Shown piece by piece: positions 34,439 to 42,398 of a DNA stretch of 58,215 nucleotides. Below the pieces are notes generated by a model, which was given only the letters and a program-made list of their open reading frames with translations, was not told the origin of the DNA and ran no database searches. Numbering within the stretch: the stretch's first letter is position 1; the number at the start of each line of letters is the position of its first letter. Source of the stretch: a virus. The DNA is taken from positions 1-58,215 of the IMG/VR virus record IMGVR_UViG_3300005471_000017, one strand, 5' to 3'. Made by a program: the position numbers and the translations under genes.

Positions 34439-34672
34439 TCAGAAACCAGCCAATTTGGCTGGTTTTTTTATGCCGTTTGCACAAGAAGCCAGAGCCAAAC
34501 GGCAACGCCGGCCAGATCGATCAGCATCGCCAACCCGAAGGCGGGCGTTAATATCGCCTTCGTCATCGAGGAAATCGACCACGGAAAGAGCCCATCTTTG
34601 CCAGATCGGGTCCGCGATGACGACGCCGAGGATGATGGCGAACATCAGAATAGCGATGGCCCAGCCGAGCAT
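34439..34672 (-). CDS. Small single-span membrane protein, 77 aa
   Basis: One hydrophobic segment at residues 3-22 (GWAIAILMFAIILGVVIADP) is followed by a polar, acidic then basic tail. Its last residues are encoded inside the terminator of the opposing gene, so the true C-terminus may differ or the frame may be fortuitous. A holin-like role is possible from the shape alone; no endolysin is nearby. Confidence 0.4.
   Translation of the reverse strand: MLGWAIAILMFAIILGVVIADPIWQRWALSVVDFLDDEGDINARLRVGDADRSGRRCRLALASCANGIKKPAKLAGF
34443..34469 (+). terminator. Intrinsic terminator of the moron gene
   Basis: The stem AAACCAGCC / GGCTGGTTT (9 bp, perfect) with an AATTT loop is followed by a T run. 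It sits directly after the stop codon at 34435. Confidence 0.85.
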
Positions 34673-34679
34673 TTGGCAT

Positions 34680-34883
34680 CTACCTCTCGGTGATTTTCCA
34701 GAGCGTTGCTTCCGGCAAAAGCCGCCGCATCTCCACCCATCTTTGGAGCCTCTGCCATGTCAGATGGCGATCCTCAGCGTGGCCGTGGATCTTCTCGAAG
34801 GACTCCAGGGTGAGCGGAGTATGTTCTGCGATGTAGGCGGATAGGGCTTCTCGGTCTACCGATGATAATCTGGCGGGCGGCAT
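34680..34883 (-). CDS. Hypothetical protein, 67 aa
   Basis: Helical and charged: LSSVDREALSAYIAEHTPLT, then HLTWQRLQRWVEMRRLLPE. It could be a small helix-turn-helix or packing protein. It lies 7 bases before the next small gene. There is no recognised family. Confidence 0.45.
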   Translation of the reverse strand: MPPARLSSVDREALSAYIAEHTPLTLESFEKIHGHAEDRHLTWQRLQRWVEMRRLLPEATLWKITER

Positions 34884-35640
34884 CGTGCTCCCAGTTACCG
34901 AGCGTCCGGACGCTTGTCGGTAGCCGCCGGCTCCTGCTTCTGCCGCGCTGTGCGCCGCCAGATGCCACAGATTGGGTTTGCGGCAACGGCTCCGTGGTCA
35001 GCCGCTTAGCCTGTTCTTTCTATCGCAGCTACCGAACAGGACCAAGTCTTGCTGCGAAACTCTGGCGGGCCGGTCGTCACCTCCGGCTTCAGGCGAGGGA
35101 AATGGAGCCGCCCGATACCCCTCCCGTGTGGTTGCATTCCCACAGAGCCACGATTTGGGAGCGCGTGTAGCCGAAACGATTTGTTATCGGCGTCCGCCAG
35201 AACTGTTGCGCCATCCCTCCATGGCCACCAAAGGGTGGCATGTGGAACGCCTTTCGGCGTGGAGGGGTAGGCGACTTGCTCCAATCCGCAGCGCTCCGAG
35301 CCAGCTTTGCATAGAGGATTGCCGTAACTGCCAGCCCAGAAACCCGACAGGGCGCGACCCTCTAGCTGCGAAATCCTGCCCGCCCTGGTGGATGGGTCTA
35401 AGCTACCACCCACCCGCATTGGCAAATCAGATTCTACTGCGCGTCGCTGCAAACGCAAAGCTTTCGCCATCGGCGGACCAGTAATCCACTGTTCAAATCG
35501 GTTCGATTTTATGAGGATTGTCGTCCGGTTGACGGTAAGCGCCGCGTTCAAGGCGCAATTTTCACCATTACTGAATTCGTTAGATCAGAAATTTCCACTT
35601 GACAATGTTTCACAGAGGTAAATCGCGCCGACTCCCCTAG
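34884..35640. other. 757-base stretch with no certain gene
   Basis: Both strands carry overlapping open frames (plus 34,972-35,484; minus 35,006-35,551), and composition does not decide between them. The minus frame from an ATG at 35470 contains LHALPNRGSVGMQPHGRGIG, which has the look of a conserved phage peptide. No tRNA-like cloverleaf or strong terminator was found. A TTGACA lies near 35,599 but has no matching -10. Confidence 0.5.
35006..35470 (-). CDS. Possible protein, 154 aa (uncertain)
   Basis: The frame begins MAKALRLQRRAVESDLPMRV at 35470 and contains a Gly/Cys-rich middle (GSYGNPLCKAGSERCGL), then SFRLHALPNRGSVGMQPHGR and GRLHFPRLKPEVTTGP. The Gly-Met-Gln-Pro-His-Gly-Arg motif is the only conserved-looking part. 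The ribosome site is poor and the opposite strand is also open. Treat as tentative. Confidence 0.3.
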   Translation of the reverse strand: MAKALRLQRRAVESDLPMRVGGSLDPSTRAGRISQLEGRALSGFWAGSYGNPLCKAGSERCGLEQVAYPSTPKGVPHATLWWPWRDGATVLADADNKSFRLHALPNRGSVGMQPHGRGIGRLHFPRLKPEVTTGPPEFRSKTWSCSVAAIERTG

Positions 35641-36339
35641 TTATCCACAGGTACGAAGCACCGTCTCCTGCAATTCGACCGTCACGCGCATGGTTCGGAT
35701 GGCGATTTCGATGTCCACGGCGCTGAAGCGATGCGAGATGCCATAGTGCTGGGCAAGCATTGCCAGGGCGAAATGCAGGACCACGGGAGCCTTGGCGCTC
35801 TGCTGAGGACGAGACAGGGCTGGATAATACATCTCGCCTAGCCTCCACAGCGGCAGCTCGTCTTCGGCGGCCTTCTCCAGCCATCGCAGGCACGGGCGGA
35901 AGAATGGATGCACAGCGGTCTCGGCGATCGCGCGGGCTTGGCCGAATGCCATGGCCCGCTCATACGGGTCGAGATCCTGGAAGCCGCGATCGTATGCCGG
36001 CAGGAATCTCGCCGTCGCTGGTCCTTTGTGCCGAGATCCAGCGTAATGGCGCATGTACCGCACGGCCGCCGCCCATTCCTCCTGCGAGATGGTGCCGCGC
36101 TTTTGCAACTCGTCCACAACTGGGGTGATCTGCCAGTTGAAATGGCCGGTCGGGTTGCCCTTCTCCGTTAGGATGATGTTGGGCTTGATGGGGCGACCAG
36201 CCTCCTTCGCGCGATCGACGCGCTGGGGCGTTGGGGCGTGCCACTCGTCGCCTGGGCCACGCCGCTCCAGATAGCGCGACAGTTCTTCGACGTGGCGCTC
36301 GTTGTCGGCCTTGCGCGATTTGGTTTTGATCTTCGCCAT
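35641..36339 (-). CDS. DUF6456-like phage protein, 232 aa
   Basis: The C-terminal half resembles the alphaproteobacterial DUF6456 region: ERAMAFGQARAIAETAVHPF near 130, LPLWRLGEMYYPALS near 165 and KAPVVLHFALAMLAQHYGIS near 190. The N-terminus is basic. Proteins of this type are thought to be regulatory in alphaproteobacteria, but that is not shown here. It stops at TAG on the edge of the unassigned stretch. Confidence 0.55.
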   Translation of the reverse strand: MAKIKTKSRKADNERHVEELSRYLERRGPGDEWHAPTPQRVDRAKEAGRPIKPNIILTEKGNPTGHFNWQITPVVDELQKRGTISQEEWAAAVRYMRHYAGSRHKGPATARFLPAYDRGFQDLDPYERAMAFGQARAIAETAVHPFFRPCLRWLEKAAEDELPLWRLGEMYYPALSRPQQSAKAPVVLHFALAMLAQHYGISHRFSAVDIEIAIRTMRVTVELQETVLRTCG

Positions 36340-36446
36340 TCTTCCCCCGAAAAGGCCCTGTACTCAACGGTTGCGGGTGCTATAATTCGCCCTGCTTTCG
36401 ATGTTGTGTGGTCATACCATCGCGGGCTGTTAACGGTTGTGGTTCG

Positions 36447-36477
36447 GCCCGGCAGGGAGGTGCAACTCCCGCCGGGC
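36447..36477. terminator. Long GC-rich hairpin downstream of a small gene
   Basis: The stem GCCCGGC, A, GGGAG with loop and CTCCC, GCCGGGC pairs over 12 bp. It ends exactly at the stop of the leftward gene at 36477. There is no T run after it on the minus strand; on the plus strand TATCTTTCT follows. It is similar in design to the hairpin at 33,531-33,562. Termination or RNA protection is possible. Confidence 0.5.
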
Positions 36478-36659
36478 TATCTTTCTCCCTCCCGCTTCAG
36501 GGATTCGCCTCGTTTCAATGCGTTGAGCATCTTCGCCTGATCCTCCCGCGATATCCGGGGAACCTTCACGATGGTGACGCGGCATCGGCTTCTGTCGCCC
36601 TTGGCGTAGGCGAGGGCGTCTTCGAGGCCCCTGATAATTTTGCTGCCTGCCGTGGTCAC
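36477..36659 (-). CDS. Small basic phage protein, 60 aa
   Basis: The frame begins MTTAGSKIIRGLEDALAYAK, then CRVTIVKVPRISREDQAKML. The GL-x-x-A-x-A-Y-A-x-G-D motif recalls the opening of small phage or toxin-antitoxin-linked transcription factors. It overlaps the upstream gene by 4 bases. The function is unknown. Confidence 0.55.
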   Translation of the reverse strand: MTTAGSKIIRGLEDALAYAKGDRSRCRVTIVKVPRISREDQAKMLNALKRGESLKREGER

Positions 36660-36940
36660 TTGCGCCTCCTTGGCTTCGCCTCACGAGCCTCCTGCCGGAT
36701 CATCTCGGCGATATCGGTTCCGGCGTGGTATCGTTCGGCATGGGCAAAACCGTCCCCGGCCAGATTCTCCGAGACCATCATTGCCGCATCGAGCATGGCC
36801 TGGTTTCGGATCTGCGCCCGCTTCGCCCGATTGAGGATCGGATCCAGGGCGACGCTGTCGTCGGCCATCCGCATGTTCTCGTCCGCATAGAGTTCGGCGA
36901 TCTGTGCTGCCCGTCGCATGCCGCGCTGAAATTCGGTCAT
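36656..36940 (-). CDS. Hypothetical helical protein, 94 aa
   Basis: Mostly helical: MRRAAQIAELYADENMRMAD at the start, AKRAQIRNQAMLDAAMMVSE in the middle, and a basic C-terminus with EAKPRRRK. The composition suggests a DNA- or RNA-associated protein. It overlaps the small downstream gene (ATGA). It is an accessory gene of the early leftward region. Confidence 0.5.
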   Translation of the reverse strand: MTEFQRGMRRAAQIAELYADENMRMADDSVALDPILNRAKRAQIRNQAMLDAAMMVSENLAGDGFAHAERYHAGTDIAEMIRQEAREAKPRRRK

Positions 36941-37078
36941 CACAACCCTCGGTATATGCCTCTGTATGACTCCACGTTTCGCCAGGACGGCCGAAGCGAG
37001 TCCCGGCTACGCTGATGAGGTTTTCCCCTCTTCCTGCCGCTGGCGCGCTGCGGGCGAGTCCCTGGTTTCAATCTGCGC

Positions 37079-37672
37079 TCACCCCCTGATCTCGCGCATC
37101 ACGCCGAAGTCGCTCTTCACGGCGCGGAGTTCCTTGACGACAGTTGGGGGATCGCGGTCGTATTCCTGGACGCCAGCGTCCCAGTTCTGCGTGTCGAGGA
37201 AGCGGATCGGGCCGCCGGTGCCGGTATCGCCGCGGGGACCGCAGGCGATGGCGACGGCTTCAGGCGCGGACTTGCCGGCGAGCATGGCGCCGAGCGCGAG
37301 GTCACCGCCGCTGCCCCAGGCGTCCGGCGCCTCCGCCACGTCCACGAGGTATGGCGTTGCGAGCGAGCAAACGCGGAGCGAAGGGCAATCGCCTTCCCGG
37401 AGCACGATGAACCAGCCGCCGAGATCGCTCGTATCCGGGGCGTGCGGCAGGTCGTCCTTGCCCTGGCCGTTCAGGTACCAGGCGATCCATTGCTCCCGGT
37501 GAGCGGGGAAACCGGTGAGGGCGAAGGCCAGGCGGCGGCCGTCTTCCTCGTCGTAGAATTCGCCATCTGCTGTCTTGGCGTGGATCTTCGGGTAGTGGCC
37601 CATGCGGGTGCCGTTGCGGGAGCGCAGGCTGTCTGCGGCCAGATAGCGGCCGCACCAGGCAATGGTGGTCAT
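37079..37672 (-). CDS. Proteasome/HslV-like Ntn-hydrolase, 197 aa
   Basis: The N-terminus MTTIAWCGRYLAADS matches the HslV-type opening, with Thr2 as the likely catalytic nucleophile after Met removal. The family signature of a glycine loop and helix is seen at GSGGDLALGAMLAGKSAPEA near residue 125, then VAIACGPRGDTGTGGPI, the position where HslV-like proteins carry D-x-x-T/S-G-G. The matching ATPase partner (HslU) is absent. Phage forms are known but their role is unclear. The start at 37672 overlaps the next gene (ATGA). Confidence 0.7.
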   Translation of the reverse strand: MTTIAWCGRYLAADSLRSRNGTRMGHYPKIHAKTADGEFYDEEDGRRLAFALTGFPAHREQWIAWYLNGQGKDDLPHAPDTSDLGGWFIVLREGDCPSLRVCSLATPYLVDVAEAPDAWGSGGDLALGAMLAGKSAPEAVAIACGPRGDTGTGGPIRFLDTQNWDAGVQEYDRDPPTVVKELRAVKSDFGVMREIRG

Positions 37673-37899
37673 GCCTTCCCCCTCCGGTTGATCTGCTGCT
37701 TCGCCAGTTGGGCCGTGGTCTTTGAGCAACCGGTCGCCATCATGATCTGTTCGGTGGTCGCCTTCGGATGATGCCGGGCGTATTCTTCGGCCTTGAGCGT
37801 GGTAGGGCTGCTCTTCCGGTCGCCGTCTTCCCAGGCTAAGTCGATCAGCGTCATAATGCGGCGGATCTGGGCTTCCACGGGTGGATCGATCGTGGTCAT
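37669..37899 (-). CDS. Small helical protein, 76 aa
   Basis: The sequence PVEAQIRRIMTLIDLAWEDG, then ATTEQIMMATGCSKTTAQLA, contains a helix-turn-helix-like unit near residues 45-65. It overlaps the hydrolase start (ATGA) and the upstream gene by 4 bases. A regulatory role is possible; no family. Confidence 0.5.
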   Translation of the reverse strand: MTTIDPPVEAQIRRIMTLIDLAWEDGDRKSSPTTLKAEEYARHHPKATTEQIMMATGCSKTTAQLAKQQINRRGKA

Positions 37900-38180
37900 G
37901 GCGCGATGCCCTCGTCCCAGTAGTAGGTCTCCGGCCCGTCCTCACCGTCCTTGGTGCCCGTCACCCAGTCGCGATACTCCTGGCTCTCGCCCCGGTCCTC
38001 GTAGGTGTAGGTCTTGCCGGCCGGATCCTTCGCCGTCTTCTCGACCATCGGGCACCCGGTAAGCGCGCGGACCATCTGATCTATGACCCAAGCCTTGTGA
38101 TGCGCCCCGTCTGTGCCGCCGTACTGACGGGCCATATCGAGGGCTTCCTCGATGCGTTTCGTCGGTTCGTCGATGGTCAT
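37896..38180 (-). CDS. Hypothetical protein, 94 aa
   Basis: The N-terminal helix ALDMARQYGGTDGAHHKAWV is followed by a charged DPAGKTYTYEDRGE segment and a Tyr/Trp-rich acidic end (ETYYWDEGIAP). Helix residues HHKAWVIDQMVRALTGCP recall small phage proteins of Rhizobiales with this layout. It couples with its downstream neighbour. Confidence 0.5.
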   Translation of the reverse strand: MTIDEPTKRIEEALDMARQYGGTDGAHHKAWVIDQMVRALTGCPMVEKTAKDPAGKTYTYEDRGESQEYRDWVTGTKDGEDGPETYYWDEGIAP

Positions 38181-38223
38181 GGTCTCCCTCCCCGCGCCAG
38201 CCGGCGCATTGATGCGATTGCGT

Positions 38224-38844
38224 TCATTTCTCGTTTTCCTTCATGGCCTTACGGGCATTGTTCAGCATTCGTGTCGCCGACATTCCGACCGGCTCCCAGT
38301 TAGCGTCGACCTCGCGGACGCGGCCGGTGACGACGCGGAGGCGCTTGCCGATGACGCGCATGGCCTGCTCAGCCGCGGCGAAGACCTCTCGCGCCCGGCT
38401 CGCGCAGACTTCGTGCGGCCGGTTGTTCGTGGCGGTGATGAACGAGGCGATCTCGTGCGGTGCGAACGAGAAATCCTTCGGGGCGCCGACGATCCGCTTG
38501 GCCTCGGCCTCGGCGAGATTACAGTCTTCGCAAACGAGCGTCGGCGCGAAGCGGATGAAGCTATTCTCGATCGCACAGACGGCGTGCCACTCTGCCTCGC
38601 GCCGGCGGGCATCCATCATGTCGCGGACGCAATTTTCGAAATGATCGTGATGGAAGACCAGCCGGCAGAGGAGATTGTCGGACCTGTCCAGACGCGCAAA
38701 CTCTTCCTTCGCCCGAAAGCAGCAAGGGCACCGCCACCGCGGCTCGACCTCGAAGAAATTGCAGATCTTTCCGAATCCGACGGCGTTCAAATCCGCCTTC
38801 AGCCGGTAGAGCAGATGCGCATTGTCTTCCGCTATTGACGCCAT
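38224..38844 (-). CDS. Zinc-binding HNH-like protein, 206 aa
   Basis: The ATG at 38844 begins MASIAEDNAHLLYRL. CPCC near residue 40, HHDHFENC near 65 and CEDC near 107 form a likely zinc and HNH-like site. A central AEWHAVCAIENSFIRFAP and an EHVC-like DNA-contact helix follow. The gene opens 13 bases after the primase-polymerase stop. It could be a nuclease acting in replication or a zinc-ribbon protein; I cannot assign it further. Confidence 0.6.
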   Translation of the reverse strand: MASIAEDNAHLLYRLKADLNAVGFGKICNFFEVEPRWRCPCCFRAKEEFARLDRSDNLLCRLVFHHDHFENCVRDMMDARRREAEWHAVCAIENSFIRFAPTLVCEDCNLAEAEAKRIVGAPKDFSFAPHEIASFITATNNRPHEVCASRAREVFAAAEQAMRVIGKRLRVVTGRVREVDANWEPVGMSATRMLNNARKAMKENEK

Positions 38845-38857
38845 GCTACAATCCTCT

Positions 38858-39637
38858 CTACGCAAGTCTTCCGCGCTTCAAAGCGCTCTTGATCGTCTTG
38901 TCCGCACTCATCTTGTCGAGTCCCACCGCAATTGCCGCGTTGAGGAGCGCCGCCTCGCCGCCGAGGTCGAGTTGACCGGCTTCCGCAGCGCGACAGGCGG
39001 CCCAGAAGAGCGCCTTGTTGCGCTCGCCCTCTTTCGCCCGGGCGACGAAGTCCACCAGCGGGCCGATATTCTGGGGGGCGTCTTTGCGGTTGAACGCGAC
39101 GACCGGCTGGGGTTTGGGCTTCAGGGCCTCCAGTGACCAGCGCGGCAAACGCGGCAGGGCGCCGCCGAGCGGGGAATTCACCCAGCGATAGGAGCGGCCG
39201 CCATCCAGCACGCTCGGCGGCGCGACGACATAGCCGCCAGTGGTCTTCACGTCGATGCCAGGAGCCAGAGCGGATTTGGAATTCTTCAGCGGCACTTCGA
39301 ACGCGAAGTAGAGATGGGTGCCGCCGTTGGCCGTCTTCGCCGTGACGGTAGGCGGGAAGGTCTGTTTGTTCGCCTTCAGCCGGGCGATGGACTCGTCGGA
39401 TCCGTTGCGCGGGTCGAGGTCGATCACGACGATGTTCGACGCCAGGCCGCAGGCGAGGCCGATATTGGCGCGGGGATAGCGGCGGGACCATGCGCCGATC
39501 TGCTCCTCGTCATCGGTGGCGTCGAGACATCCTCGGCCGCCCTCGGACTTCGGGACGGCTGGTATCTTCTGCCCCGCCATGAGTGGGAACACCTTCCAGC
39601 CGAACTGCGTGAGATGGAAAGCCGCATCAAGAAACAT
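38858..39637 (-). CDS. Bifunctional primase-polymerase (prim-pol), 259 aa
   Basis: The primase-polymerase fold is clear: KVFPLMAGQKIPAVPKSEGG near 14, NIGLACGLASNIVVIDLDP near 58 with the catalytic D-x-D, THLYFAFE near 107 and GIDVKTTGGYVVAPPSVLDG near 125. Residues after about 175 are a helical tail. It would prime phage DNA synthesis and lies beside the helicase-like ATPase, a common prophage replication pair. Confidence 0.85.
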   Translation of the reverse strand: MFLDAAFHLTQFGWKVFPLMAGQKIPAVPKSEGGRGCLDATDDEEQIGAWSRRYPRANIGLACGLASNIVVIDLDPRNGSDESIARLKANKQTFPPTVTAKTANGGTHLYFAFEVPLKNSKSALAPGIDVKTTGGYVVAPPSVLDGGRSYRWVNSPLGGALPRLPRWSLEALKPKPQPVVAFNRKDAPQNIGPLVDFVARAKEGERNKALFWAACRAAEAGQLDLGGEAALLNAAIAVGLDKMSADKTIKSALKRGRLA

Positions 39638-39640
39638 GGG

Positions 39641-40741
39641 CTAGTCCTTCCAGATTTCTTGGGCGGCTAGCGTCGCGTGGCCGTCGTATTCGAGGCAGAA
39701 CCTCTCGGTGTCGAGGCGGGCGGCGACGGTGCCCTTGCGGCCCATCTTGCGTTCCACCTTCGACTTATCGAGCCGGATGACCGCGTGGCCGTGGGCGCCG
39801 CCGAATTTCTTGGTGCGGGCGAGGCAGATGCCGCGGTCCGCCTTGTTGCCGAAGTTCGACGACCCGAAGGCGTGGCCGATCTTGAAAGGCTCGATGCTGC
39901 CGTCGCCGCGGATGAACTTGCCGGGAATGTGCGTGGCGATGATCAGGATGATCTGCTCTTCGTCCACGAGGTCACGGAACACCCGCATGATGTCCTTGAC
40001 GTAGTCGGTCTCGAGCTGGCGCGGATCGCGCTTGTGGTCCATCTCATTCCAGGGGTCGAGGAAGAAAAACCGCGTCCCGTAACGCCGCTTGTGGTAGCGG
40101 ACGAGGTCCATGTACCAGGACACGAGGCGCTCCTCGGAGGCTCGGCGGCGAACGAAGTGGATCTTGTCCAGCAGGTCTGGTGCATCATGGGCGCTGGCGA
40201 AGTTGCGCACATTGCGGGCTACCTCGCTTTCGAGGTCTTCCCACGAGCACAGCATCGCCCCGCTGCCGAGGGCGCGGCCGGCTTCCCGGTCGTTCACAAA
40301 GCACGTTGCCAGGATTTGCCCGAGCGTGGACTTGCCGCAGCCGTAGGGGCCACACATGATGACCAGCTCCGGCAGGCGCCAGAACCAGCCGAGGTTCTTC
40401 TGCAGGAACCCGAGGCCGGTCGGATAGACGGCGAAGTCCTCTTCCGCATTCAGCGCGGAAATCGGCACGACGTCGTCCCAGAACAGGTGCTTCGGCGTGC
40501 CGATCCGGGTGAAGAAATCATCCCCCGGCTGGAGGTCGACATAGCTCAGCCTGGTTGCATCGATCCCGCGAGCCACAAGCTCCAGAGCCTTGTCCTTGGC
40601 CTCGCTGGCATGGCCGACAACGATGATTTCCTCGGCCGAGAGATCGGCCTGCTCCGCCTCGGCGTAGAGCCAGCATGACTCGTTCACCTCGTGCAGGGAG
40701 GCGCGGCTTTGCGGGGCAAGGGCTAGCCAGGTGCGCTTCAT
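39641..40741 (-). CDS. DnaB/RepA-type replicative ATPase, 366 aa
   Basis: Walker A is GPYGCGKST near residue 135, and Walker B-like FFFLDPWNEMDH lies near 220. A helicase-typical ILIIATHIPGK motif is near 260 and an arginine-rich KSKVERKMGRKG segment near 322. The N-terminal 125 residues may be a primase-interaction or toprim-like region (EEIIVVGHASEAKD near 38). It pairs with the primase-polymerase, 3 bp away, and couples to the initiator by ATGA. It most likely unwinds phage DNA. Confidence 0.8.
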   Translation of the reverse strand: MKRTWLALAPQSRASLHEVNESCWLYAEAEQADLSAEEIIVVGHASEAKDKALELVARGIDATRLSYVDLQPGDDFFTRIGTPKHLFWDDVVPISALNAEEDFAVYPTGLGFLQKNLGWFWRLPELVIMCGPYGCGKSTLGQILATCFVNDREAGRALGSGAMLCSWEDLESEVARNVRNFASAHDAPDLLDKIHFVRRRASEERLVSWYMDLVRYHKRRYGTRFFFLDPWNEMDHKRDPRQLETDYVKDIMRVFRDLVDEEQIILIIATHIPGKFIRGDGSIEPFKIGHAFGSSNFGNKADRGICLARTKKFGGAHGHAVIRLDKSKVERKMGRKGTVAARLDTERFCLEYDGHATLAAQEIWKD

Positions 40742-41709
40742 AGCGTTTCCCCGCTGTAATGGCCGCTCAGGCTGTAATTGTTGCCATTCGCCCGCTGCCA
40801 GCCGCCCTTCTTCGGCGGGGCCTCGGCATTGCGCCCCTCACGGGTCAGCGTGTTCCGGCACCAGTTCTGCCAGGTTGAGCGCCAGTTTTTCTTGAAGCCC
40901 TTGCTGTCGGGGACGGAGAGCCAGTAGTCCTTGAAGCGCCGAGCAGCCTCGATGACCCAGTCCCGATCGCGCTTGCAACTGTGCATGGCCCACTGCCCCC
41001 ATTCGTTCGGCAGGCGCCAGTCGTCGGGGAGGCGTGTTCCATCGCTGTACGCGGGCGCCCCCTCTCTCTCTAGGTTGTTTCTATTGTTACTATTTTCTGG
41101 CCCTTTATCTGGCCCTTGAACTGGCCGTTCATCTGGCCCTTGAGGCGTTATCAGCTTCAAAATAGTGGCTGATTTTAAGGGTTTTTCGGCATTTTCATCT
41201 GGCCCTTGAACTGGCCGTTCATCTGGCCCTTTATCTGGCCCTGATCTGGCCCTTTCAGCCTCCTCGGACAGCTTCATAAGCTCGTAAACCGTCTGATAAA
41301 TGTCGTAATTACAGATAGTTAGGATGCTGTTGAAGCGGCCGTTCATCTGGCCCTTGCCCGAAGCGGAATCTGAGCGGAGCATCAGCTCCTCTTCGAGCCT
41401 GGAAATGAACACCCGGACGGTCTTTTCAGACCAGTTCCAGCGAGCCGCGAGCCACGATCTGGCGGCCATAAGCTGGCCCCGCTTCAGGGAGACGACCTTG
41501 CCGCGGTTAAGCACCTCGAAGGGCTTGTACGCGGCCTCCATGAGAAGATCCTGCCAAGCCTCATACCGGGAATATGATCCGCGGGATGGATCTGCGGGCG
41601 CCACCGGTTGTCCCATGCCGACGATCGGGTGATCGCGCATGTCGCGGCTGACCGCGATCCAGTTGCCAGGATTTGCCCCGCTGTTGTGCCCAATAGCCCC
41701 GTGCATCAT
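40738..41709 (-). CDS. Phage replication initiator with internal iteron-like repeats, 323 aa
   Basis: The ATG at 41709 overlaps the upstream stop (ATGATG). The N-terminal part (residues 20-140) has a winged-helix pattern (LKRGQLMAARSWLAARWNW, then TVRVFISRLEEELML), as in phage replication organisers. It continues to FNSILTICNYDIYQ. The Gly-Pro-Asp-rich linker at about 155-210 is encoded by 12-bp tandem repeats. The C-terminal part (WRLPNEWGQWAMHSCKRDRD) resembles DnaD/DnaT-like helicase-loading regions. The layout is analogous to lambda O, in which the origin lies inside the gene. Confidence 0.75.
   Translation of the reverse strand: MMHGAIGHNSGANPGNWIAVSRDMRDHPIVGMGQPVAPADPSRGSYSRYEAWQDLLMEAAYKPFEVLNRGKVVSLKRGQLMAARSWLAARWNWSEKTVRVFISRLEEELMLRSDSASGKGQMNGRFNSILTICNYDIYQTVYELMKLSEEAERARSGPDKGPDERPVQGPDENAEKPLKSATILKLITPQGPDERPVQGPDKGPENSNNRNNLEREGAPAYSDGTRLPDDWRLPNEWGQWAMHSCKRDRDWVIEAARRFKDYWLSVPDSKGFKKNWRSTWQNWCRNTLTREGRNAEAPPKKGGWQRANGNNYSLSGHYSGETL
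41097..41256. repeat. 12-bp iteron-like repeats inside the initiator gene
   Basis: The core CTGGCC appears at 41097, 41109, 41121, 41133, then at 41199, 41211, 41223, 41235, 41246 and once more at 41347. Spacing is 12 bp within each cluster, except 11 bp before 41246. Flanks vary between CTT and GTT. On the coding strand they encode a Gly-Pro-Asp tetrapeptide series. They could be a replication origin, a coding repeat, or both. Confidence 0.6.
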
Positions 41710-42398
41710 GCGGCCTCCGACTCGTTGAACAGCTCCGGAGTGCCGCGCCATTCGTACCAGGCCTTGAGATCTTGCCGGGGCACCATCACGCGCCCTTTCT
41801 CTCGCCCATTGCGAACGTCGGACTCGCATGCCCTAACCGTGAGATCGGCGGTCCCCTTGCTTCCGGGGAAGGAGAAGTGGATGTAGGCGTTGCGGTCGCT
41901 CTTGCGCCAATAGCTGGCATGGCCGGTGACGAGAATCGCGCCGGGGAATTTCCGGCGCAGATAGCGAGGCAGGGCAGCTATCGCGCGCTTCTCCAGCCAC
42001 CGCTTATGGTTCCAGTCGTCCATGCAGCCCTGGCAGCACCAGACATCGCGGCCGGTGAAGACGGGCATGGCCCACGGGCGTCCATACTCCTCCTCAAAAT
42101 CTGCCGCTTCATCGTCGTTCCGCGGAGCGGCCAAACTCTCATCGGTTACGCGCGCATAGCAGCCGGTGCACTCGAACCACCAGCCAGAGTTCACGAGGTC
42201 TTCAACGGGAACCCAGCCCTGCTCAGCGTATTTGTCCCATCCCGGCCGCCGGCTGCAGCTATCGACGCTCTCGAAGTCGATGCCCAGTTCGTTCGCGCCC
42301 TTCCGCCGGGCGATGACGCTATGCTTGGCGAACACGATGACGCTTCCGCTGTCGTCGTACCCGTCCACCTGATAGGCTTTGATTTGGAAGGCTTTCAT
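41706..42398 (-). CDS. Zinc-finger-like phage protein, 230 aa
   Basis: The N-terminal beta region (FQIKAYQVDGYDDSGSVIVF) is followed by CTGCYARVT near 77 and CCQGCMDDWNHKRW near 122, which together form a possible two-zinc site. Later RGDVW-type and FPGSKGTADLTVRACESD stretches suggest a second lobe. Homologues occur beside phage replication genes; function unknown. It stops against the initiator (TGATG). Confidence 0.55.
   Translation of the reverse strand: MKAFQIKAYQVDGYDDSGSVIVFAKHSVIARRKGANELGIDFESVDSCSRRPGWDKYAEQGWVPVEDLVNSGWWFECTGCYARVTDESLAAPRNDDEAADFEEEYGRPWAMPVFTGRDVWCCQGCMDDWNHKRWLEKRAIAALPRYLRRKFPGAILVTGHASYWRKSDRNAYIHFSFPGSKGTADLTVRACESDVRNGREKGRVMVPRQDLKAWYEWRGTPELFNESEAA

Noticed and set aside
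34972-35484. Plus-strand 170-codon frame in the unassigned stretch
   Set aside because: No ribosome site or recognisable motif, and the opposite strand is equally open.
41097-41256. CRISPR array
   Set aside because: Units are 12 bp without spacers and encode an in-frame peptide repeat.
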